A program made the position numbers and the translations under genes. DNA of 5,937 nucleotides from Candidatus Tenebribacter mawsonii (GTDB lineage: Bacteria; Cloacimonadota; Cloacimonadia; Cloacimonadales; TCS61): the NCBI GenBank assembly GCA_030765665.1, contig JAVCCD010000121.1, positions 1 to 5,937 of the forward strand. The letters are read 5' to 3'. Positions within the stretch are counted from its first letter, which is position 1; every line of letters begins with the position of its first letter. Shown here piece after piece: positions 1 to 5,677 of the stretch. The notes beneath the pieces are model-generated. The model was not told the origin of the DNA and did no database searches. It worked only from the letters and a program-made list of their open reading frames with translations.

Positions 1-214
1 AATTAGGGCAGAATACTGTCTTACTTGCCGTTTCATCAATTGCGTTTATGCATAAATTAAATTCATTTTCAGGCAAAGCTCTAAGATAATTCAATATTTT
101 AATGTAATCATCTAATTGAGCAGAACTATTCTTAAAAGGATGATGGGTGAAGAAACCGTTATTGATTATTCTTCTAACTTCAATTGTAACATCAGCTTTT
201 TCGCTAAGACACAT
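1..214 (-). CDS. Hypothetical protein, N-terminal 71 residues only (runs off left edge)
   Basis: The frame opens at an ATG at 214-212 and stays open to base 1, so the C-terminus lies outside the window. The start is well supported: AGGAG at 224-220 sits five bases before the ATG. The visible protein begins MCLSEKADVTIEVRRIINNG and continues with a helical-looking stretch containing DDYIKILNYLRALPENEF, ending near TVFCPN at the edge. No signal peptide or membrane segment is seen. I do not recognise the family. It follows the repeat gene ending at 358 by about 140 bases on the same strand, so it may belong to the same transcript or have its own promoter in that gap. The reality of the gene is fairly sure; its function is unknown. 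Confidence 0.72.
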   Translation of the reverse strand, partial: MCLSEKADVTIEVRRIINNGFFTHHPFKNSSAQLDDYIKILNYLRALPENEFNLCINAIDETASKTVFCPN

Positions 215-357
215 AATAACTCCTGATTGCTTTTTAGATATAATTATTTATTATTAGGACAGATCATGTCTATATCGCCTGCTTCCTGCACCTGGCATTT
301 TGAAAAACAGGTTCTTACTGTCATAAAGACATATGCAAAAGTATAGTATGATAAGCT
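215..357. other. Intergenic gap with weak hairpins and a small in-frame extension
   Basis: This gap separates the 127-aa repeat gene from the partial gene at the left edge. On the minus strand the frame that ends at TAG 360-358 stays open after that stop down to TAA 246-244. It includes an ATG at 324-322 that would give a 26-aa peptide with three cysteines (starting MTVRTCFSKCQVQEAGDID). No ribosome binding site precedes that ATG, so I do not call it a gene. A short inverted repeat ACCTG/CAGGT flanks a T-rich and A-rich core, and there is a GACA/TGTC stem of four pairs. Neither is followed by a convincing T tract. I see no clear terminator or promoter here. Confidence 0.3.
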
Positions 358-741
358 CTATCTCCAGCTCATTGCATCATCTTCTGCATCTCTCCATCCG
401 TCACCTTCTTCTTCAATTCTCTTAGCCCAGGTTTTATCATTTAGAAACTCCTCAACTGCTTTGGAAATTGTATAAAAATCTGTTGATCTATCAGCTGTAC
501 TGGCTGCTATTCCCAAAATTTCGCGGGTCCACTGCTTATCATTAAGAAAATCACCATTGGAAACGGACCCGGCAAGAAAAATCAAATCGTCAATGCAACC
601 CGAACCGCCTTCCTTAAGTTTTTCAAACACTTCCTTATATAGTTCCCTGGCCTGGGCAATATCGTTTTGTTTTTCTATAATTGACTCTGCTTTAGTTATT
701 TTGACTGCAGTAAGATCACTTTTTTTTGATGTATCTACCAT
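358..741 (-). CDS. DKxWA-repeat (Sel1/TPR-like) small protein
   Basis: A 127-aa soluble helical protein of unknown function. It carries two clear copies of the repeat that fills its upstream neighbour: 'LNDKQWTRE' with W71 and 'LNDKTWAKR' with W105, 34 residues apart. A degenerate earlier copy, 'AQARELYKE', lies around residue 31. The pattern of D-K-x-W-A followed by basic and acidic helix residues, then a D-F/Y turn, resembles Sel1-like or TPR-type helical hairpins, which usually form protein-binding solenoids; that role is inferred. The ATG (741-739) directly follows the TAA of the 272-aa gene with no gap, and only a GGG is present upstream, so translation is probably coupled to that gene. 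The C-terminus is acidic (EDDAMSWR, then TAG). It may be a partial duplicate or shed C-terminal part of the larger neighbour. Existence is likely; function is unknown. Confidence 0.75.
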   Translation of the reverse strand: MVDTSKKSDLTAVKITKAESIIEKQNDIAQARELYKEVFEKLKEGGSGCIDDLIFLAGSVSNGDFLNDKQWTREILGIAASTADRSTDFYTISKAVEEFLNDKTWAKRIEEEGDGWRDAEDDAMSWR

Positions 742-1560
742 TTATCCCGACCAACTGAAGGGATCAGATTTTTCGTTTTTTTTGCTTAATTTTATATTTA
801 GTTTATGTGCCCAATCTTTGACACTTGTTGCAGTTTCATTTGCAATCTCATCATTTAGACGTCTCATATCTTCTTCTTCACCTATTTCCTTAGCTTTTTC
901 ATAGAGCCTACAAGCCCAGTCTTGGCCTTCATTACCAAAACATATGAGTACTTTTGGGATCAACCATCTATAGTCGTCAAAATGTTTAGCTATCTCCTCT
1001 GCTTTTTGAAATAGCTTTCTTGCCCAGGTTTTATCAGCCAATGTAGCTTCATCTGCAATTGAGACTGCTAGATTCCTGTAATCTCCTGAATCTTCTGCTA
1101 AATCCCCTGCCTTTTTATATAGTTTATGTGCTCTTTTGGATGCATAGCTTGCTAAACGCTCATAATCCATTGAATGTTTTGCTTTTTTCTCTGCTTTTAA
1201 ATAAAGTTTCTGTGACCAATCGATATCTCCCAAAACATCTTCATCAGCAACTTTTCCAGCTAAGTCTATATAGTCCGAACATGTATTCGATTTTCGCTTT
1301 TCTACTTTTTTAAATAATTTTCTGGCCCAATCTTTATCACCCAAAATTGCTTCGTCTGCAACTTCCACGGCTAAAGCCTTATAGTCGAATGGTCCATTAG
1401 CTTGTTTCTCTGCTTTTTCATAAACTAGACGTGCCCACTCTTTGTCACCTGCTTCAGCAATTTCCCTACCTACATCCTTCTTATGCCACCAATGTCTAGC
1501 ATTATCCTCTATACTTTCAAAATAATCAATTTGTTCTTTTGTCAGTTTTGTCTTTGTCAT
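742..1560 (-). CDS. DKxWA-repeat alpha-solenoid protein (Sel1/TPR-like)
   Basis: A 272-aa cytoplasmic-looking protein built almost wholly of a repeat of about 36 residues. Its consensus is roughly GDKDWARKLYKKAEE..A....DY..LA..VADEA.L. The repeat tryptophans fall at residues 42, 78, 115, 179, 215 and 250, spaced 36, 37, 64, 36 and 35. The 64-residue interval holds one extra degenerate unit (around SKRAHKLYKKAGD) that lacks the DKxW segment and is about eight residues short. The high Lys/Glu content and regular period point to a helical-hairpin solenoid of the Sel1/TPR type, normally a binding scaffold rather than an enzyme; no catalytic motif is seen. The first 35 residues (MTKTKLTKEQIDYFESIEDN...) form a cap outside the repeats. 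The start is sure: AGGAG at 1570-1566 lies five bases before the ATG. The stop abuts the next repeat gene. The partner or substrate is unknown. Confidence 0.88.
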   Translation of the reverse strand: MTKTKLTKEQIDYFESIEDNARHWWHKKDVGREIAEAGDKEWARLVYEKAEKQANGPFDYKALAVEVADEAILGDKDWARKLFKKVEKRKSNTCSDYIDLAGKVADEDVLGDIDWSQKLYLKAEKKAKHSMDYERLASYASKRAHKLYKKAGDLAEDSGDYRNLAVSIADEATLADKTWARKLFQKAEEIAKHFDDYRWLIPKVLICFGNEGQDWACRLYEKAKEIGEEEDMRRLNDEIANETATSVKDWAHKLNIKLSKKNEKSDPFSWSG

Positions 1561-1584
1561 TTTTTCTCCTAATACATTATTTAT

Positions 1585-1659
1585 TTATACCGATTTTAAC
1601 TTTTCCTTAAGATACTTACGAACATCTTCATTTGATGTATCAAGATTCTCTTCTATCAT
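1585..1659 (-). CDS. Possible 24-aa peptide or gene remnant
   Basis: An ATG at 1659-1657 opens a short frame (MIEENLDTSNEDVRKYLKEK, then LKSV and TAA) in the gap of about 110 bases between the second acidic-tail paralogue and the 272-aa repeat gene. The composition looks like a charged amphipathic helix and codon use resembles the neighbours. However, there is no Shine-Dalgarno sequence before the ATG and the frame is closed upstream by a TGA 15 bases earlier. It could be a microprotein, the last piece of a deleted gene, or chance. I list it because the gap is otherwise unexplained. Confidence 0.2.
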   Translation of the reverse strand: MIEENLDTSNEDVRKYLKEKLKSV

Positions 1660-1670
1660 TCTAAAATGAA

Positions 1671-2186
1671 TTATTCATCATCCTCATCCTCATCATCGTC
1701 TTCACCACCTTCGTTCCAATCCCATCCATGTTCTACCTTTGGAAACTCACATTCAGGATTGGCAGAAACCGTAACATATGTATCTTCGGATGAACCATAA
1801 GATTCTGCTACAGTAAACATCCATGAAGCTTCTGTATTATCTCCAAATAATTGCAAAAGTTCATTAGTAAATCTAGATACTTCTTTATTATATCTACATT
1901 CATCTGGAACATATGAACCCCAAGATATTGCCTGTCCATTTTCACATCCCTGATGTATAAATGGACCTCTTATTTCATCTCTTATGTATGTCTCTGTGCG
2001 CATATTAATATCTAATTCAGGATTTTCTTTATCATCAATCTTAAATGGTCTAAAATCCTTAAAATTAGGATATTTATTTTCCCATTTCTTGTAAAAATGA
2101 TCCAACTCTTCTAGTGTAACTTTCTTCGTAACATTGACTACATAGCTTTCTGAGTCTTGAATTCCGTAAAACGATATTTGTCCCAT
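1671..2186 (-). CDS. Acidic-tail paralogue B, hypothetical protein
   Basis: A 171-aa soluble protein, clearly paralogous to the gene just upstream (2220-2777). Shared blocks: the N-terminus (MGQISFYG versus MSHITYSG), FYKKWENK at residues 31-38 (the same position in both), FKDF.P, QGC at 79-81, YNKEVSRFTNELLQLFGDNT near 99-118, a following W.FT, and ANPECEFPK. It ends in an Asp/Glu tail from about residue 159. An ATG three codons earlier (2195) is possible, but the start at 2186 is preferred: AAGGA at 2199-2195 sits eight bases before it, and it aligns exactly with the first Met of the paralogue. No signal peptide, membrane segment or catalytic motif is evident, and I do not recognise the family. 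Acidic tails can mean a nucleic-acid mimic, a partner for a basic protein, or simply a disordered tail; this is unresolved. Probably the fourth gene of the run beginning at ligA. Confidence 0.85.
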   Translation of the reverse strand: MGQISFYGIQDSESYVVNVTKKVTLEELDHFYKKWENKYPNFKDFRPFKIDDKENPELDINMRTETYIRDEIRGPFIHQGCENGQAISWGSYVPDECRYNKEVSRFTNELLQLFGDNTEASWMFTVAESYGSSEDTYVTVSANPECEFPKVEHGWDWNEGGEDDDEDEDDE

Positions 2187-2219
2187 TTTAATCATCCTTA
2201 AATCACGTTACTTATTTTT

Positions 2220-2777
2220 CTAATCCTCATCATCCCAATCTTCGTCTTCATCCTCATCAACAGTCCATTCAATATTAATTTTGGGGTTTTCCGATTCAGA
2301 ATTGGCAGTTATTTCAATTTGACAAGTTTGCGAATAACCTTCTGGGTATCCACCTGAAACCATTAAAGTAAAAGACCAATTAAATTGTGTGTCTTCGCCC
2401 ATTAATAAAAGAAGTTGATTAGTAAACTTAGTCGTTTCTTCATTGTACATAAAATCATTTGATCTATTATCCATCAAAATGCAATCAATATCTTTGTTGC
2501 ACCCCTGAAACACAAACGTAGACGTTGCTTTATTCTCCAAATAATTAATTTCATCCATATTATATTCGAAGTGTTTTTCTTCAAAGATCTCATCAAAATT
2601 AAATTCGATTTTGTTTTCACCATTAATTATGATTGGATGGAAATCTTTGAATAATTCTGGATTTTTATTTTCCCATTTCTGGTAAAAAATAGCCAACTTT
2701 TTTTTAGTTAGTTCTTTGTCTTTATCTATACCAAAAATGAGCCTTTCATGTAAACCTGAATACGTAATATGTGACAT
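2220..2777 (-). CDS. Acidic-tail paralogue A, hypothetical protein
   Basis: A 185-aa soluble protein and the tandem partner of the gene ending at 1671. Its conserved blocks are FYQKWENK (31-38), FKDFHP, FQGC (90-93), YNEETTKFTNQLLLLMGEDT (111-130), W134 followed by SFTL, and ANSESENPK, ending in a Trp-containing Asp/Glu tail (about 174-185). It differs from the paralogue by an insert of about 12 residues around position 60-80. The start is well supported: AAGGAG at 2790-2785, seven bases from the ATG, overlaps the stop codon of the 41-aa frame upstream, so the two are probably translationally coupled. The gap to paralogue B is only 33 bases. I do not know the family. Tandem divergent copies of a small acidic protein are common among immunity and antitoxin-like proteins, but no toxin partner is visible here, so this is only a suggestion. 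Confidence 0.87.
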   Translation of the reverse strand: MSHITYSGLHERLIFGIDKDKELTKKKLAIFYQKWENKNPELFKDFHPIIINGENKIEFNFDEIFEEKHFEYNMDEINYLENKATSTFVFQGCNKDIDCILMDNRSNDFMYNEETTKFTNQLLLLMGEDTQFNWSFTLMVSGGYPEGYSQTCQIEITANSESENPKINIEWTVDEDEDEDWDDED

Positions 2778-2788
2778 TTTACTTCTCC

Positions 2789-2914
2789 TTAAGTATTTTT
2801 TAGTTCTTCACACCCCCATGAAGTTGAGATATCTTTTATTATTCCTCTTTCTGCTTCTGAAAAATTCCCGTCGTCTACAGCAATTCTTACCAAATCATTT
2901 AGAAAATACTTCAT
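2789..2914 (-). CDS. 41-aa TerB-like microprotein (possible remnant)
   Basis: The frame from ATG 2914-2912 to TAA 2791-2789 encodes 41 residues, starting MKYFLNDLVRIAVDDGNFSE and containing AERGIIKDIS. The stretch LVRIAVDDGNFSEAERGIIK matches the helix-DG-helix signature I know from TerB and DjlA-type domains (L...A..DG.is..E...i), where the acidic loop binds metal. A full TerB domain is over 100 residues, so only the first two helices are present. It lies 26 bases after the ligA stop and 11 bases before paralogue A, whose ribosome binding site overlaps its TAA. That placement favours real translation. Against it, the upstream CAGG is about 10 bases from the ATG and weak. It is either a genuine small protein or leader, or the stub of a truncated TerB gene. 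The family call is moderate; function is unknown. Confidence 0.5.
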   Translation of the reverse strand: MKYFLNDLVRIAVDDGNFSEAERGIIKDISTSWGCEELKNT

Positions 2915-2940
2915 TTTATAATTGCCTGGTCTTAATTACT

Positions 2941-4926
2941 TCATCTTATTTTATCAAAAAAATCCTGACCTGAAATTATCTTGATTGTATTAAATTTTCT
3001 GGCTTTTTCAAGTTTACTGCCAGCGTTTTCTCCTGCTAAAAGATAATCCAGCTTACTACTTACCGTTGATGATACTTTCCCACCATTATCTTCAATAAGA
3101 TCATTGAGTTCTTTCCTGGTATAGTTCTCAATTTTACCAGTAACTACAAAAGACATTCCTGTCAGTTTGCCACTCATTTTAGACTCAATCTTATTGAATA
3201 CAACACCGCTTTTTTTCAGACTTTTTATCATAAGAATATTTTCTTTATTAGAGAAAAACTCAACAACAGCATCAGCTGTTTTCTCTCCTATCTTATCGAT
3301 CGCAAAAAGATCTGCGGAGGTAGCTTTCATTAGAGAATCAATATCGGAGTAACTATCTGTTAATATTTTAGCTGTATTAAGTCCTACAAACCTGATACCT
3401 AATCCTGCTATTAGCTTACCAAGTTTCTGTGTTTTTGAAACCTCAACTGCTTTTTGTAATTTTTCTGCTGATCTTTTTCCCTGATGTGGCAGTGAAGCAA
3501 ATTTCTCATAATCAATGCTGTAAATATCCTCTATTTTTTCTATCATATTATTGTCTAAGAGTTGTTGTATAACCGATTCCCCTAAACCACGGATACCTAC
3601 GGTGTCTCTGGAAGCAAAATGTTCAATCCGACGTAAGATCTGTGCGGGGCAGTTCAGGTTATCACAATAGGATTTTGATCCATTGTCTAAACTTATTAAT
3701 TGGGTACTACAAACAGGACAGCTTTCAGGGAAGATAATGCTTTTTGCGTTTTCTGATCTTCTATCTAAATTAACACCTATTATTTTTGGTACAATCTCAC
3801 CCGATTTAATCAATCTTACATAGTCTCCTTCTTTCAAACCCAACCGCTTAATTTCATTTGCATTATGAAGTGTTGCTCTTGAAACTGTTGTCCCTGCAAG
3901 ATAAACTGGATTAAGCTTAGCTACAGGTGTAACAGCTCCTGTTCTTCCTACCTGAAAATCAACTGAAAGTAGTTTAGTCTCTGCTTCTTTCGCTTTAAAT
4001 TTATAGGCTACAGCCCATTTGGGAAATTTAGATGTATGACCAATCTTATCCTGTATAGAAAAATGGCTGACCTTAAAAACCAGACCATCAACCATGTAAT
4101 TCAAGTCATCTCTACCTTTATCCCAGATCTTACATTGTTCTATCAGGTCTGCAACATTATCTGAATAGTAATGCTCGACTATTTTAAAGCCCAGATTTCT
4201 CAAATATTCCAAAAGCTTATATTGTGAATCAACTGAGCTCTCCTCAAATAAGCCTACTGAATATATCTTGTAATCAAGTTTTCTCGCTTTCACCCTTGCT
4301 GGATCTTTTAGTTTTATGCTACCTGCAGCAGCATTCCTGGGATTTGCAAAAACTTTTTCACCATTTGATTCCCTTTCTTTATTTATACGGTCAAATTCAT
4401 CTATATTTAAGATTATTTCGCCTCTAACTTCGATAGGGGTTTTATGGCTAATTTTTAAAGGGATTGAAGGTATCGTCTTAATGTTTTCCGTAATATCTTC
4501 TCCTACTATGCCATCTCCACGTGTGGTTGCATAAATAAGTTCTCCATTATCATAATATAGATTAACGCTGAATCCATCCAATTTCAACTCGCAAGTAAAA
4601 GGCATATTACCGGTTTCCTTTTCTTTTACCTTAGAGAAAAAATTTTCAACCTCCTCCATAGAAAATGCCTTGTCAAGGCTATACATCGGAGTATTCAATG
4701 TAATAATGCTACTATCTGAACTGATGTCTGACCCGACAAAGTCGGTAGGTGAGGCAGATTCTTTGAACTGCGGATACTGCTCCTCTAGTTCTTCAAGATT
4801 TTTTAACATACGATCAAACTCAAAATCAGAGATTTCGGATTGAGATTTTTTGTAATAAAGATCGTTATGCTTTTTTACTTCAGATCTAAGTTTTTCTATC
4901 TTGTTTTTTACCTTATCTACTTTCAT
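2941..4926 (-). CDS. ligA: NAD+-dependent DNA ligase LigA
   Basis: Seals 3'-OH/5'-phosphate nicks in duplex DNA using NAD+ during replication and repair. All family modules are present; numbers are from the preferred start. Domain Ia is at the N-terminus with 'SDFEFD' (the usual Tyr of this motif is Phe). The nucleotidyltransferase domain has the adenylated lysine K115 in KLDG, VRGEI at 167-171, DGLVFK at 280-285, and the motif V lysines in YKFK (309, 311). It is followed by an OB fold, a C4 zinc finger (C403, C406, C421, C426), helix-hairpin-helix repeats around 435-570, and a C-terminal BRCT domain from about 584. Length, 661 aa, is normal. An ATG four codons earlier (4938) has no ribosome binding site, whereas GGAGG at 4936-4932 sits five bases before the ATG at 4926, so the latter is chosen. 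The stop is TGA. Small unknown genes follow closely and may be co-transcribed. Confidence 0.98.
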   Translation of the reverse strand: MKVDKVKNKIEKLRSEVKKHNDLYYKKSQSEISDFEFDRMLKNLEELEEQYPQFKESASPTDFVGSDISSDSSIITLNTPMYSLDKAFSMEEVENFFSKVKEKETGNMPFTCELKLDGFSVNLYYDNGELIYATTRGDGIVGEDITENIKTIPSIPLKISHKTPIEVRGEIILNIDEFDRINKERESNGEKVFANPRNAAAGSIKLKDPARVKARKLDYKIYSVGLFEESSVDSQYKLLEYLRNLGFKIVEHYYSDNVADLIEQCKIWDKGRDDLNYMVDGLVFKVSHFSIQDKIGHTSKFPKWAVAYKFKAKEAETKLLSVDFQVGRTGAVTPVAKLNPVYLAGTTVSRATLHNANEIKRLGLKEGDYVRLIKSGEIVPKIIGVNLDRRSENAKSIIFPESCPVCSTQLISLDNGSKSYCDNLNCPAQILRRIEHFASRDTVGIRGLGESVIQQLLDNNMIEKIEDIYSIDYEKFASLPHQGKRSAEKLQKAVEVSKTQKLGKLIAGLGIRFVGLNTAKILTDSYSDIDSLMKATSADLFAIDKIGEKTADAVVEFFSNKENILMIKSLKKSGVVFNKIESKMSGKLTGMSFVVTGKIENYTRKELNDLIEDNGGKVSSTVSSKLDYLLAGENAGSKLEKARKFNTIKIISGQDFFDKIR

Positions 4927-5121
4927 ATAATCCTCCATTTTTATTAATTAGTTTTATAAGACATTTTCATCATATACTATATAGAATTGATGAAACTTTG
5001 AACTAAACATTCATTATCTATTCTTTCTTAGTTTTTTCTAAGAATTATTTAAGTTCTTTTGCTGTCTTTCCAGCTTACCCATTTTCATCCAAAATTTTTT
5101 CTGTTGGATCTACACCGATTA

Positions 5122-5151
5122 CGTTAATACTCGTATGCATTACGTATAACG
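5122..5151. repeat. Imperfect inverted repeat (hairpin)
   Basis: CGTTA at 5122-5126 pairs with TAACG at 5147-5151, TAC at 5128-5130 with GTA at 5144-5146, and GTA at 5133-5135 with TAC at 5141-5143. This leaves a TGCAT loop and two small bulges. Eleven pairs in 30 bases, richer in CG steps than the surrounding AT-rich DNA, stand out by eye. No T tract follows on either strand, so it is more likely an operator-like or structural element than a terminator, or it may be chance. Confidence 0.3.
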
Positions 5152-5167
5152 ATATAGTGAAGTTAGT

Positions 5168-5191
5168 AAAAACAAACAATGATTAATCACT
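5168..5191 (-). terminator. Weak intrinsic terminator after the nuclease-like frame
   Basis: Ten bases beyond the stop codon at 5203-5201 the minus strand reads AGTGA, a TTAA loop, and TCATT, giving five pairs including one G-U. GTTTGTTTTT follows. The core TGATTAATCA (5180-5189) is a perfect palindrome. A longer 7-bp inverted repeat, ATAGTGA (5154-5160) with TCACTAT (5187-5193), overlaps it. The stem has only one or two GC pairs, so termination would be inefficient; position and the T-rich tail are the main support. Confidence 0.35.
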
Positions 5192-5200
5192 ATTTTAACT

Positions 5201-5677
5201 TTAACTTTTTATATCTATTTCATTTAAAATTAAATCCCACTTACCTTCATACTTTTGAAGATACTTACTCAGCTGGCCGTCTTTAGTAATATTAGCTCGA
5301 AGAATAAACAACTTCTTCATATTGCTGGATGTCTCTTTTAGGTCATTCTTAGGAACAATAAAATAGAAGTTTTTTTCAAACCAATATCCTACCAGAAAAT
5401 CGACCTTATTATATTCATTTTCTGTTAGAGTAAAATTGAATGATGAACGTCCACTAGTTGTAAAGAGCCTTTGTCGTGTTTTAACTTCAATTTTAATAGT
5501 ACTATTTCTTTCTTTGTTAATTAAAACAACATCACATCCTGGTTCATGCAAATTGTAATAAGCATTCCAAGGTCTGTCCTTAAGTCTGACATACAATTGA
5601 AAAATCACAGATTTCTCACCAATTTCCATAAGCAAATTATTAATGTTTTGAGGCATTCTCTTCTTTTTATTTTCCAT
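5201..5677 (-). CDS. PD-(D/E)XK nuclease-like protein (surviving internal start)
   Basis: 158 residues from the internal ATG at 5677-5675. It has the layout of the PD-(D/E)XK nuclease fold, as in Hjc-type resolvases and many restriction enzymes. An N-terminal helix carries E18/E21 (LLMEIGEKSV). The strand PGCDVVLIN has D49, and IKIEVKT has E64 and K66, which together form the D-x14-E-x-K metal-binding core. The later strand pair VDFLVGYWF and FYFIVPKNDL is typical of this fold. The substrate is therefore probably DNA, but specificity cannot be read. This start is chosen because a G-rich AGGGGGG (5689-5683) lies five bases before the ATG. The same frame continues upstream without a stop to residue-coding DNA of another domain (see the pseudogene entry); a GTG at 5830 is the farthest start before the TGA but has no ribosome binding site. 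No methyltransferase lies nearby to suggest restriction-modification. Confidence 0.55.
   Translation of the reverse strand: MENKKKRMPQNINNLLMEIGEKSVIFQLYVRLKDRPWNAYYNLHEPGCDVVLINKERNSTIKIEVKTRQRLFTTSGRSSFNFTLTENEYNKVDFLVGYWFEKNFYFIVPKNDLKETSSNMKKLFILRANITKDGQLSKYLQKYEGKWDLILNEIDIKS

Larger units (their letters stand above)
4927..5200. other. Intergenic region upstream of ligA
   Basis: About 270 AT-rich bases between the nuclease-like frame and ligA. They must hold the ligA promoter unless transcription reads through from the right. A TATAGT at 4981-4976 (minus strand) is the best -10 candidate, but no good -35 lies at the usual distance, so I do not call a promoter. The region also holds an imperfect hairpin (5122-5151) and a weak terminator (5168-5191). 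A short minus-strand frame from ATG 5140 (MHTSINVIGVDPTEKILDEN, then Gly and TAA at 5077-5075) continues in the same frame as AGKTAKELK to a second TAA at 5047-5045. That could be a decayed coding fragment; no ribosome binding site precedes it. Confidence 0.35.

Noticed and set aside
557..904. Plus-strand open frame of 115 codons
   Set aside because: It lies antisense across the two repeat genes, has a composition typical of a shadow of Lys/Glu-rich coding (Ser/Phe/Leu-rich), and resembles no protein I know.
1059..1313. Plus-strand Leu-rich open frame that looks like a membrane protein
   Set aside because: It is the antisense shadow of the repeat gene; the Leu/Asn/Phe pattern mirrors the Lys/Glu-rich repeats and no ribosome binding site supports it.
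358..1560. The regular repeats as a CRISPR array or DNA tandem repeat
   Set aside because: Periodicity is at protein level (about 108 bases) with diverged codons and an intact reading frame; there are no identical short repeats with unique spacers.
2716..2973. Plus-strand frame of 85 codons
   Set aside because: It overlaps the ends of ligA, the TerB-like frame and paralogue A on the opposite strand; the last of these has a strong ribosome binding site of its own.
4927..4938. Upstream ATG for ligA at 4938
   Set aside because: No ribosome binding site precedes it, and its own bases form the GGAGG that serves the ATG at 4926.
4976..5004. Sigma-70-type promoter for ligA
   Set aside because: TATAGT is a fair -10, but the best -35 match is poor and at the wrong spacing, and in DNA this AT-rich such hexamers arise by chance.
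5122..5151. Integron attC site
   Set aside because: There is a hairpin, but no GTTRRRY/RYYYAAC core pair in the right arrangement, no integrase, and no similar sites between the other genes.
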